Below the pieces are notes generated by a model. The model worked only from the letters and a program-made list of their open reading frames with translations, made no database searches and was not told where the DNA came from. Shown here piece after piece: positions 26,299-34,180 of a stretch of 64,000 nucleotides of DNA. Origin of the DNA: Pseudomonas fortuita. GTDB taxonomy: Bacteria > Pseudomonadota > Gammaproteobacteria > Pseudomonadales > Pseudomonadaceae. The translations under genes were made by a program, and so were the position numbers. Every line of letters begins with the position of its first letter. Positions within the stretch are counted from its first letter, which is position 1. The stretch is from NCBI RefSeq assembly GCF_026898135.2, contig NZ_CP114035.2:5435501-5499500 (forward strand). The letters are read 5' to 3'.

Positions 26299-28206
26299 TC
26301 ACAAGGCCGTTTCGATCTGCACCGCAGTCGGCTGCGCACGGTCGAGGACATGGAGCTGGGCAATGATCTCGCGAAGCGACTGGCTAATCTCACCGCCGGT
26401 GTTGCGCTGCTGGTTGTGCTGGACCACGTTGCTCAGCACTTCCAGGTTCTGATCGATCTCTTGCAGATTGCGACCAATCATGTCGACCCGCGCGGCCATT
26501 GCATCCACAGCCGGTTGCAGCGGGCTGTTGTGTTGCATCGTCATCAGTTGCGCGACCAATCCCTTGATTTCGCTGGCGGCCAGCTCGGCCTGTTGAGTGA
26601 CCCCTTCGTAGCGACTGTCGAGGGCTACCATGCGCCGGCCGCTTTCGGAAACGGCCTTGAGGCCGGAGAGGATTTTTTCACGCAGGTCGCCCACCAAGTG
26701 GGTCATGCCTTCGACGTTGACTTGCAGGGTTTCACTGGAGCCCTGGAAGCTGGCATGGGCATTACGTTGCAGGTTCAGCGACTCCTCGTTGGACTTCTTC
26801 ATGCCCTCCATGGTCTGGCCTACATTGTTCGACAGGCTGTTGACCGCCGTGGAAATGCCCAGAGTGGCCTCAGACAGACTGGCGGACATCTGCGTCATGT
26901 TGCTGGTGAAGCTGCTGCCCATCAAGCCAATGGTCTCGCCCAGATCTTGCTTGAGATGGCCAAGCACACCAGCGACACCCTCCTTGAAGTCAGCAATGGC
27001 TTGCTGCAGGTTACCTGCCGAAGCGCCGATGGTGCCCGCGGCGCTGGCCATCTGTTCAGCTGCGCCGGAAATGGCTGCGAGGTTGCGGCTATTACTGTCG
27101 TTCAAGTGTTCCATGGCCTGGCGTGTGGCTCGACCGTCTTCAAGCTTTTGCTGATTCTGCTCGCCGTGCTGCTGCAATCGGGCATCGATGGCGCCCAGTG
27201 CAGTCAGCGTCTGTTCGCTGGTGCTGTTCAACGTGCGCAGCGCAGGGAGGGCACTTGTCAGTGTCTTGCCGCTAGCTTGCTGGGCCTGCAGGATGTCCTG
27301 CCGGACCTGGTTACCAGCCTGGGCTTCCTGTACCAGGGTTTGCCTGACCTGGTTTGCGGCCAACTGATCCTTTTGCAGTTTCTGCAGATTCTGGTTGCCT
27401 GCCTGTTGCTCTTGCAGCAGTCCCTGCAACGTCAAGTTGCCGGCTTGCTGCTCCTGCAGCGACGCGTTCAGGGGGAGCAGCAGGGCATCGATGCTGGAGC
27501 GATTGTCCGCAAGTGCCTGCTGGGTCGTTGCGGCGTGATGCTTGAACAGGCGTGCCTGCAGATCCAGCAACTGCCGTTGACTCTCGTTCTGAGCGGCAAG
27601 GTTTTGATCAAGCCGGCTCAGGGTCTCGAGCAGCGTCGTTTGCGCTTGTTGGCGCTCGCCTTGGCGTTGCAGGCGGCTGCTGTCGAAGGCACGCTTCATC
27701 TGCCCGACACACCAGCGCAGTCGCCGCTCTTCGTAACCGTTGCTGGCGGCATAGGCTTTTAGCAGCAGGAAGGCAAGAATGCCCCAGGTCGAGGTTTTGA
27801 ACTTGGTGCCCAGGCCTTCCATCATGCCCATGAGGTTAGTCATGGCATTGTCCATACCGCCCCCGGCATTGGCTTCGACCAGAATCGTCGAGGCCTTGTT
27901 CAAGGCGATGCCCAGGCCCAGGAAGGTACCCAGCAGACCCAGGATCAACAGGATCCCGGGCATGAACTCGACCATTTTTTCGCCGGGGCTGGCCACGGCG
28001 GCACTGATCTCGTTCACTGAGCCGTGCTCCACGTCCAGGTCATCCTGGCCGCCGCCGTTCCACTTGCGCTCCCAGCTCTGTTCCCGTGCCCCGCGCTTCA
28101 ACGCAATTACGGTCACCAGCGAAAGGATTCCGATCAGCCCGGCGAACAACAGCTGTAACAGGTCTGCCGACGGCAGCAGAAAGGTGAGGATCTCCTGAAA
28201 ATTCAC
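26299..28206 (-). CDS. ZorA/MotA-like proton-channel protein with long tail
   Basis: 635 aa. The membrane part lies in the first ~155 residues: helices about 17-36, 82-101 (FMPGILLILGLLGTFLGLG) and 139-155 (STWGILAFLLLKAYAAS). The FMPG...LGLLGTFLGL segment is the ExbB/MotA/ZorA signature. The other ~475 residues form a cytoplasmic coiled-coil tail with a repeated EQQAGN-type unit at about 245-300. ZorA proteins have such a long intracellular tail, which passes the signal inward. It overlaps the 423-aa gene by 4 bases, so the two are translationally coupled. The usual ZorC/D/E partners are absent from the window. Confidence 0.82.
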   Translation of the reverse strand: MNFQEILTFLLPSADLLQLLFAGLIGILSLVTVIALKRGAREQSWERKWNGGGQDDLDVEHGSVNEISAAVASPGEKMVEFMPGILLILGLLGTFLGLGIALNKASTILVEANAGGGMDNAMTNLMGMMEGLGTKFKTSTWGILAFLLLKAYAASNGYEERRLRWCVGQMKRAFDSSRLQRQGERQQAQTTLLETLSRLDQNLAAQNESQRQLLDLQARLFKHHAATTQQALADNRSSIDALLLPLNASLQEQQAGNLTLQGLLQEQQAGNQNLQKLQKDQLAANQVRQTLVQEAQAGNQVRQDILQAQQASGKTLTSALPALRTLNSTSEQTLTALGAIDARLQQHGEQNQQKLEDGRATRQAMEHLNDSNSRNLAAISGAAEQMASAAGTIGASAGNLQQAIADFKEGVAGVLGHLKQDLGETIGLMGSSFTSNMTQMSASLSEATLGISTAVNSLSNNVGQTMEGMKKSNEESLNLQRNAHASFQGSSETLQVNVEGMTHLVGDLREKILSGLKAVSESGRRMVALDSRYEGVTQQAELAASEIKGLVAQLMTMQHNSPLQPAVDAMAARVDMIGRNLQEIDQNLEVLSNVVQHNQQRNTGGEISQSLREIIAQLHVLDRAQPTAVQIETAL

Positions 28207-29474
28207 GCGGCTACCTCGACCAAGCGGCTGGCACGTTCACGGCTGGCTTCTTCGAAGATGTTAGCGAAATCGATGATCAGGCTCTGTTCGTCTTCGGTCA
28301 GCTCTTCCCAGCGTTTGCCATGCTGGGCACAGTCGATGATGATCATGCCGACCTCCTGGCTGTCGGTCAGCAGGTAGGCGTCGTCGGCGAAGTCTTCGGG
28401 CGCTTTCTCCAGCACCTGCAGGAACCCTTCGGCGGCGTAGACATAGTTGCGCATTTCCTGGTTGCGCTTGCGCAGCTGGTCCATCTGCGCCTTGAGGGCC
28501 GGCAGACGGGCCTGGATGTCGGCCAGGGCGGCCTTGTCTTCGGCAGAAGGTTCACCGAGGTTCTGGCTGATCTTCAGCTGGCGCTCTTGGACTTGTAGCC
28601 TGGCCACCGATTCGCTGAGGGTTTTCCAGTCCTTCTCCTGCTGCTCCAGGTTGCACCCCCAGGCCATGATCAGCTCTTCGAACACGAACGGAATCAGCTT
28701 TTTGCCGAAACGTGCGGCGATCACTTCATCCAGGCGCACCGCCTGGGCATCGTTCACCTGAGGCTTGGCCTTGAGCAGTTCTGCAGCGATCTCGACCAGG
28801 AACAGATCGTCACGGTTGATCGCGTCCAGGTCCTGAGCGTGAATCAGTCGTTGCTCGGTGTCCTTGAGCAACTTTTGCGAGGCGCGCAGGCGCAGGTAGT
28901 GATCGAAATCGCTGATGTTGTTGTTTTCCAGCACCTGCTGGATACGGGTGCTCAACTGGGCGTACTGGGTGATCAGGGTTGCCAGGTCGAGGGCACGGCC
29001 AGCTTCGCCGCGCACTTCCTCGCGGGCTTCGCGCAGTACTTCTTCGTGGGTCGCAGCCTGCTCCATGTCTTCATCGTTCAAGAGCACATCGCGCAGGGTC
29101 TTGGCTTTGGCGATGGCCCACTCGACGGCAGCCTTTACCTGCTTGGCCAGTGCGGTCTTTTCCCAGTTCAGCAACGCCTCGAGGGCCTTGTCGAAAGCCC
29201 GGATGGCCGTGGCCACCCAAGGGAAGGTCGGCAATGCAACGGTCGCCCATTCGGCGGCGATCTTGAGCGCCGGCCTGACCACAGTGGCGATGAAGGGCTT
29301 GACTTTGCTCCATACCTCCTTGACCTTGCCGACGAAGGATTCGGCCTTGGTCGCCATCCAGTCCAGCGCATCCCTGGCCTTCTCACGTACGGTGTCGTAC
29401 GTGGTGCGCACCACCTCTACCACCGCTGAACCGACGCTCTTGATGGCGCTCCAGCAATCCGAAAAAAACCCCAT
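28203..29474 (-). CDS. Helical protein of unknown function coupled to zorA-like gene
   Basis: 423 aa. The first ~60 residues are amphipathic (MGFFSDCWSAIKSVGSAVVE), followed by VKPFIATVVRPALKIAAEWA and TFPWVATAIRAF. The protein could associate with a membrane but has no classic transmembrane helix. The rest is almost wholly alpha-helical and charged, with coiled-coil stretches at about 155-185 and 280-345. I recognise no family. Its stop overlaps the zorA-like start, and it starts 21 bp after the AAA gene stop, so it is in the core of the operon. It is the best candidate for a new effector or adaptor that would replace ZorC/D/E. Confidence 0.7.
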   Translation of the reverse strand: MGFFSDCWSAIKSVGSAVVEVVRTTYDTVREKARDALDWMATKAESFVGKVKEVWSKVKPFIATVVRPALKIAAEWATVALPTFPWVATAIRAFDKALEALLNWEKTALAKQVKAAVEWAIAKAKTLRDVLLNDEDMEQAATHEEVLREAREEVRGEAGRALDLATLITQYAQLSTRIQQVLENNNISDFDHYLRLRASQKLLKDTEQRLIHAQDLDAINRDDLFLVEIAAELLKAKPQVNDAQAVRLDEVIAARFGKKLIPFVFEELIMAWGCNLEQQEKDWKTLSESVARLQVQERQLKISQNLGEPSAEDKAALADIQARLPALKAQMDQLRKRNQEMRNYVYAAEGFLQVLEKAPEDFADDAYLLTDSQEVGMIIIDCAQHGKRWEELTEDEQSLIIDFANIFEEASRERASRLVEVAA

Positions 29475-29495
29475 TGTTCAGTCCTCGTGATGTCG

Positions 29496-30437
29496 TCAGT
29501 CGATACCCAGCAGGGCCTTGGCCCGCTTGGCATCCTTGGTGGCGTGGTTGGTGTGGGTGGCGACCTGCCGCTGGGCGGTCTGTACTTCGTCGATGGCCAG
29601 CTGGATATGGGCCATCTGCAACTGGGCCGGGCTGCCTTGCTGCTCAGCCGTCAGCAAGGCCTTGGGCAGCGCCAGGCGCATGCAGGTGCGGATCTCTCGA
29701 CCCGACAGCCCTTCCGATTGCATGGCCGCTTCGGTCAACAGCAGATCGCGCGGCGAACCCAGGGGAATCTGCTCGACCAGAAAGCGCGACCACAGCTGCT
29801 CGCGGGCAGCCAGGTCGGGCAGACTGAACTCGATGTGATAGCCGATCCGGCTGCGAAACGCTTCATCGTAGTTGCCGGCAAAATTGGTGGCGAAGACCAC
29901 AATCCCTTCATACCGCTCGAGCTCGATCAGCAGTGTCGAGCGCATGGCATTGACCTCGTTATCGACCCCCTGGGTGACTGAAGACAAGCGCTTGCCGAGC
30001 AAGGTATCGGCTTCATCGAAGAACAACAGCGCGCCGGTCTCGGTCGCCTGGGCGAACGCTGCCTGGATATTGCGCGCGGTGTCGCCCATGAACTTGCTTT
30101 CCAGTTCGGCAATTCCCAGCGCCATGAACGGCAACCCGAGCTGACCGGCCAGGGCCTCGGCGCACAGGGTTTTTCCGGTACCGGGCGGGCCATAGAAGTT
30201 GAGGATGGCGGTCATGCCCATCGGATCGACGGCAGCGAAGCCCCAGTCCTGGTAGATCGTGCGATGAAAGCGCAGGCGCGCCAGGCACTCGTCCAGTTGC
30301 AGACGTGTCCTGGCCGACAGCACCAGATCATCGTTCAACGTGAAACGTGTTGGCCTGAGCGTGAAGGTCGGGGCGTTGCTAGCGGGATCGGCCACGCGTG
30401 GTGGCGCCGGATTCTGGCCAGGAGCGTTATCGTGCAT
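29496..30437 (-). CDS. Classical AAA-type ATPase of the motor operon
   Basis: 313 aa with one AAA domain. Walker A is GPPGTGKT at 83-90, Walker B LLFFDEAD at 137-144, sensor 1 FATN near 182-185, and the Arg finger lies in EAFRSRIGYHIEF near 192-204. It resembles the ATPase modules of FtsH/katanin-like proteins without a protease domain. The N-terminal ~35 residues are Pro/Ala-rich and probably disordered. A soluble hexamer that remodels a partner, perhaps the 423-aa protein encoded 21 bp downstream, is the natural guess. The ribosome site is weak. Confidence 0.82.
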   Translation of the reverse strand: MHDNAPGQNPAPPRVADPASNAPTFTLRPTRFTLNDDLVLSARTRLQLDECLARLRFHRTIYQDWGFAAVDPMGMTAILNFYGPPGTGKTLCAEALAGQLGLPFMALGIAELESKFMGDTARNIQAAFAQATETGALLFFDEADTLLGKRLSSVTQGVDNEVNAMRSTLLIELERYEGIVVFATNFAGNYDEAFRSRIGYHIEFSLPDLAAREQLWSRFLVEQIPLGSPRDLLLTEAAMQSEGLSGREIRTCMRLALPKALLTAEQQGSPAQLQMAHIQLAIDEVQTAQRQVATHTNHATKDAKRAKALLGID

Positions 30438-30756
30438 GGAGTTAGCCTGAGAGACATGGGAGGCGCGGAGACGGTCGTTCTACCGACTCAAACCGCGCGT
30501 GGATGATGAAGAGGTGATGAGCTGAACGCAGAAGGCGCCCGAGGGCGGTCCGCTGGTGAGGCCGAAGGTATCCAGGGCTGATGTCAGGCAATTGAAGCCG
30601 GAACGTTCGGTGGCCCAGGACATGACTACCAAAGCACCTCGCTGACGTATCCAATGCATGTTCATCCGTGAAGCCTTCAGGCAGTATGGCGTTTTGGCGT
30701 CAAAGTGCTGGCGACATTACTATGATTAATAGCTCTTTGCTACTACCGCTTCGGTG
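30438..30756. other. Gap inside the motor operon
   Basis: 319 bp between the AAA gene and the upstream coiled-coil gene. Short minus-strand open frames of 60-70 codons exist (for example near 30442-30654) but have no ribosome site or recognisable product. The gap may hold an internal promoter. Confidence 0.4.
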
Positions 30757-31905
30757 TCACGCGGCAGAGACTTTATAAGCTCCAACCACCTCGTTACCTC
30801 GCATCTCTATCGTCAACATAACGGGCGATCGCTGCTCGACCAGCAATTGCTGCATCTGCCCGATATCGCTTTTTGCGCTCGCCATGAACACGGGCAGCGT
30901 CTCCTCCTCCCACTCCCTCAAGGACAAGCGGTTTGCCTGGATCGTGGACTGGGAGTCCAGGTAAGAGGAGAGTTTGTTGACTCGGTCCTCGACAGCGCCC
31001 TTGAAGTTGGACAAGTGCCCACGCGCTCCCAGGAAGTCAGCCGCCACCCTGTCGAGCGTCGCCTGACGCTGTTTGACCACGGCAGCTTCTCTAGGGAATG
31101 AGCCCAACAGCCGGCAGGCCACCCACCGGGTTCCCATACACAGCTTCCACTCCTCTGCTCGCTCATCGGATTCGCTCTGCATCTTTTTCAAGGCTGCCGT
31201 CAATCCCGCCGTGGTTTCGAACAGACCCGGCGCTTTGTGCTCCGCGGCCCGCTTGGCCAGCGCCACCAACTCGCCCTCCAAGTGATCATGGATCGCGCCC
31301 AGATCCACTTCGATGTCTTCCAGCTTCTGCCTGATCGCGGGGTTCAACTCGCCGGCCAGCACCAGAGGCGTGACTTGCCTGAGGTAGTTCAGCGCTCCTT
31401 TGACCTTGGACTTGCGCTCCTCGACCTGAAACCTGGCAATGCCCTCCACCCCCGCCTGGATCTCGCTGAGCTTGGCACTGATATCGGCCAGATGCTTTTG
31501 CGCCACGACTGCAGACGCGATCTGGAACATTGCAGCAGAGCTGACCAATTGCTTGAGCCGTTCAGGTTCGAATAAGGTCGCATGCTCGCGAATCCTTCCG
31601 CCCTGGATTGAGAAAGCGCGATAGCCGTCGCCATTGGCGACCGAGGCGAGAGGGCCATCGATGACCACTTGCATATAACGAGACTGGGCAACGTCTTTGG
31701 CGACAATAAGATTGGGCAGTGTTTGCAGCAATGGACCCAATCGGTCGATGCCCAAGCTGGTAGCATCGACCTTTTTGGCGCCAGCGGGAATGAGTTGCTC
31801 CGTCGCAAGCTGGACACTCATCAGGGGCTGCTCGGCAGATCGCCCGATCAACCAGGTCGCTTGCTCGCTCCTGGCGGCGCTGGGTACTGGGAGGTTGTTT
31901 TCCAT
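30757..31905 (-). CDS. Coiled-coil protein of unknown function
   Basis: 382 aa from ATG 31905, which has GGAG 6 bases upstream; a farther start at 31956 would overlap the previous gene. The N-terminal ~130 residues look globular alpha/beta (MSVQLATEQLIPAGAKKVDA, YRAFSIQGGRI). Long helices follow from about 140 to 350, with coiled-coil character (SAKLSEIQAGVEGIARF, RQKLEDIEVDLGAIHDHLEG), and a short beta-strand end (PVMLTIEMRGNEVVGAYKV). It has no membrane helix and no known catalytic motif. It sits 28 bp after the YaaW-like gene. Not recognised. Confidence 0.65.
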   Translation of the reverse strand: MENNLPVPSAARSEQATWLIGRSAEQPLMSVQLATEQLIPAGAKKVDATSLGIDRLGPLLQTLPNLIVAKDVAQSRYMQVVIDGPLASVANGDGYRAFSIQGGRIREHATLFEPERLKQLVSSAAMFQIASAVVAQKHLADISAKLSEIQAGVEGIARFQVEERKSKVKGALNYLRQVTPLVLAGELNPAIRQKLEDIEVDLGAIHDHLEGELVALAKRAAEHKAPGLFETTAGLTAALKKMQSESDERAEEWKLCMGTRWVACRLLGSFPREAAVVKQRQATLDRVAADFLGARGHLSNFKGAVEDRVNKLSSYLDSQSTIQANRLSLREWEEETLPVFMASAKSDIGQMQQLLVEQRSPVMLTIEMRGNEVVGAYKVSAA

Positions 31906-31933
31906 CACGGGCTCCAGATTCAGATTGGATTGT

Positions 31934-32743
31934 TCATTGCGCCAACGCCGCACCACATTCGCCGCAGAATCGGGTGCCCCGCGTACTGCCCGCCTTACAG
32001 GCGGAACAAGTGACCAGCGCGCTCTTCTGCCGGATGTAGGCGATCTGCACGACGCAAGGCACCGTTACCCGGTAGGCCTGGCTCGCCAGGGTGTGAGCCC
32101 CTGCAATACCGGTCAACGCGACACCAACGGGGCCAAATGCCAACCCGGCAGCACGCCCGGCAACAAGGTTGGCACCAGCGGCCAACGCCCCGCCCATCGC
32201 CAGTCGGGTGAATGCACCGCTGGCCAGAAGCGCAGCCTGCATGGCCGCAGGACCGCCGCGGCGGATGGCTGCCTGAATCGCTGCATAGGACACGCCCAGC
32301 ACCCCTGTCTCATACTGGAAGCCCCTGGAGAAGTCGGCCTGATCTTGCGGCGACATTTTTTCCCAGGCTTGGCAAAGCAGCTTCTCCAGCACCTTGAGCT
32401 CCAGACTCGCTACCGGCTCATTCTTGCCAGCCGTTCCACCCACATGACCAAGCACATCGGCGACGATCTCGGCATAGGGCACACCGTTGCGACGGAACAG
32501 GTTGACGATGCTATTGCCGCCATAATGCTGAAGCTCACGAATCAGCAGCAACAGTACGCCTCTGGAAAACTTGCTCTTCTTTTTCGCCGACTCAAGCGCT
32601 TCGCGCACTTCACTTGCCATCGACAACCGCCCCTTGCTCGAGTCGGTCAAGAAGTCGACTAAAGCGGACACATCAGCTGGATCTGCGTCACTGAGCAGCT
32701 GCAAAAGCTCAGTGTCCCCATTGATATCAATTTCGCTTTCCAT
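31934..32743 (-). CDS. YaaW/UPF0174-like protein with C-terminal zinc ribbon
   Basis: 269 aa from ATG 32743 (GAGGGATGG just upstream). Two segments match E. coli YaaW from memory: RELQHYGGNSIVNLFRRNG near residues 68-86 and QAYRVTVPCVVQIAYIR near 216-232. Between them lies a Gly/Ala-rich hydrophobic stretch (about 170-215, GGALAAGANLVAGRAAGLAF) that may insert in the membrane. A zinc ribbon (CSAC ... CGEC) ends the protein and is not part of E. coli YaaW. The family has no established activity. Its place in the run of genes behind the WYL operator suggests a role in the motor system. Confidence 0.75.
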   Translation of the reverse strand: MESEIDINGDTELLQLLSDADPADVSALVDFLTDSSKGRLSMASEVREALESAKKKSKFSRGVLLLLIRELQHYGGNSIVNLFRRNGVPYAEIVADVLGHVGGTAGKNEPVASLELKVLEKLLCQAWEKMSPQDQADFSRGFQYETGVLGVSYAAIQAAIRRGGPAAMQAALLASGAFTRLAMGGALAAGANLVAGRAAGLAFGPVGVALTGIAGAHTLASQAYRVTVPCVVQIAYIRQKSALVTCSACKAGSTRGTRFCGECGAALAQ

Positions 32744-32901
32744 CAACCATCCCTCGAAATCCGTCCAGGCAAGCCGCTGCCAGCAGTCATAGTTTCTTGG
32801 CACGCTATCGGCGCCACGTCGCAAAACTTTAGCCAATCACCCCTGTCAGTCGGGGCCTTCACGAGCGTTCGTTTCTTGCCGGCGCCCGGCTTGCCTGTTC
32901 A

Positions 32902-33168
32902 TCACAGCTTGCTGGGCAGCCTGGGCGCAGCACCTTGCAGGGCTCGCATGCGCTGCAGGAGGTGGGCATTGAGCCGTTGCTGGACGCGCAGGCTTCTCTT
33001 GAGCTCCCGGTTTTCACTTTCACAGATCCGTGCCCAGCGCATCGACTCCCGGCACTTTCCGACGGTCTGCCAGATCTCCTGCAACCGCAGGTACTGCACC
33101 AACAGCGTCAGCAAGATCCCGCCCATCAGTACCAGCGCACCCACTGCCACCCAGTCATACATATCCAT
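32902..33168 (-). CDS. Small membrane-anchored coiled-coil protein
   Basis: 88 aa. One membrane helix (about 6-26, VAVGALVLMGGILLTLLVQYL), then a basic coiled-coil (ICESENRELKRSLRVQQRLN). It is the first gene behind the WYL-controlled intergenic region and lies 158 bp before the YaaW-like gene. A protein of the same plan (one helix, then EENRELRSALRAEKAHIEQL) is encoded at 48341-48598. Role unknown. Confidence 0.6.
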   Translation of the reverse strand: MDMYDWVAVGALVLMGGILLTLLVQYLRLQEIWQTVGKCRESMRWARICESENRELKRSLRVQQRLNAHLLQRMRALQGAAPRLPSKL

Positions 33169-33220
33169 ATCTCACCACCCTTCATGTGGCCATTTGCAAT
33201 CAACGTAACACAGACGATAT

Positions 33221-33262
33221 GTCGCTTTTAACGACAGGTCCATAGTGTAGACCTGTACAGGT
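33221..33262. promoter_or_regulatory. Probable WYL operator between divergent genes
   Basis: Three half-sites of ACAGGT/ACCTGT are clustered here. ACAGGTC (33234-33240) and GACCTGT (33250-33256) form an inverted repeat with a 9-bp spacer; ACCTGTACAGGT (33251-33262) is a perfect 12-bp palindrome. GTCG-N7-CGAC (33221-33235) lies alongside. It is 26 bp before the WYL gene start and 53 bp or more from the divergent motor operon, so one factor could control both. Confidence 0.7.
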
Positions 33263-33288
33263 AAAGTATTCGCTCACACGGAGGCGCC

Positions 33289-34161
33289 ATGAAACGCAAA
33301 CAATCCATCTCGCAGGTCCGCTGGGATCTGGCACTTCGCTATCGCTTGATCGAGACCGTAGCCTGGTGGGAGGGCCGGTTGACCACGGGTCACTTGATGC
33401 AGAGCTTCGGTATCAGCCGCCAGCAAGCCTCGAAAGACATCAACACCTACATCACCGAGCATGCGTCAAGAAACTTGACATATGACAAGCAGATCAAGGG
33501 GTACGTGCCGACGCGCTCGTTCAAGCCGTGCTTCATCGACCGCAGTGCAAGCGCCTACCTCGACCTGCTTGCACAGAACAACGAGCGAGCGCCACACGTC
33601 GAAGGACTGAAGCTGGCGTATGCCCATACCCTCGTGCTTCAGGTGCCCGATCGCAGTGTTCAACCCGAGATTTTGCGGCCGCTGCTCAAAGCTTGTCGGG
33701 AAGGCCTGCGCCTTGAGATGGAGTACGTCTCGCTTGCCAATCCCAAGCCGGAAACGCGGATCATCGAGCCGCACACGCTGGTGCACACCGGAATGCGCTG
33801 GCATGTTCGCGCTTACTGCGAGAAGAACGGGGCCTATCGTGACTTCGTGCTCAGCCGTATGCGAGGAGAGCCCGGGTTGCTGGAGAGCAACGGAAATGAC
33901 ATCGCAAAGGACCAGGCCTGGAATACCGAAGTGTCAGTGATCATTGAACCAGACTCACGCCTGGGCGAGGCACAGAAGGCGATCATTCACCATGACTACG
34001 GCATGGACGATGGTCGGCTGGAGATCGTGACCCGCCAGGCCCTGGTGAAGTACGTTTTGCAGCGGTATCAGATCGACCCCAAGAACCTGGACCCGAAACC
34101 GGAAGCCCAGCAGATCATGGTGAAGAATCTTGCTGAGCTCAAACCCTGGTTATATGACTGA
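33289..34161 (+). CDS. WYL-domain transcription regulator (BrxR/CapW-like)
   Basis: 290 aa, the length of BrxR/CapW regulators. It has an N-terminal winged helix (about 20-75, GRLTTGHLMQSFGISRQQAS), a central WYL domain (about 130-205, IEPHTLVHTGMRWHVRAYC and FVLSRMRG), and a C-terminal WCX dimer domain. Such proteins repress defence genes and are relieved by a nucleic-acid or nucleotide signal. GGAGG lies 5 bases before the ATG. It is divergent from the 25619-33168 run, with a palindromic operator between them; it most likely represses both that run and itself. Confidence 0.85.
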   Translation: MKRKQSISQVRWDLALRYRLIETVAWWEGRLTTGHLMQSFGISRQQASKDINTYITEHASRNLTYDKQIKGYVPTRSFKPCFIDRSASAYLDLLAQNNERAPHVEGLKLAYAHTLVLQVPDRSVQPEILRPLLKACREGLRLEMEYVSLANPKPETRIIEPHTLVHTGMRWHVRAYCEKNGAYRDFVLSRMRGEPGLLESNGNDIAKDQAWNTEVSVIIEPDSRLGEAQKAIIHHDYGMDDGRLEIVTRQALVKYVLQRYQIDPKNLDPKPEAQQIMVKNLAELKPWLYD

Positions 34162-34180
34162 ACCGAACGGCACGCTTCGA

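Noticed and set aside
26257..27762. 501-codon plus-strand open frame opposite the zorA-like gene
   Set aside because: It mirrors the repetitive coiled-coil coding sequence; the minus strand has the convincing membrane and ZorA features.
25619..28206. Calling the motor genes flagellar motAB or tolQ/exbB
   Set aside because: The ~475-aa coiled-coil tail, the OmpA-domain partner and the defence-like neighbours do not fit those systems.
30442..30654. 70-codon minus-strand open frame between the AAA and coiled-coil genes
   Set aside because: No ribosome site, no hydrophobic or domain pattern, and overlapping frames of similar length exist in the same gap.
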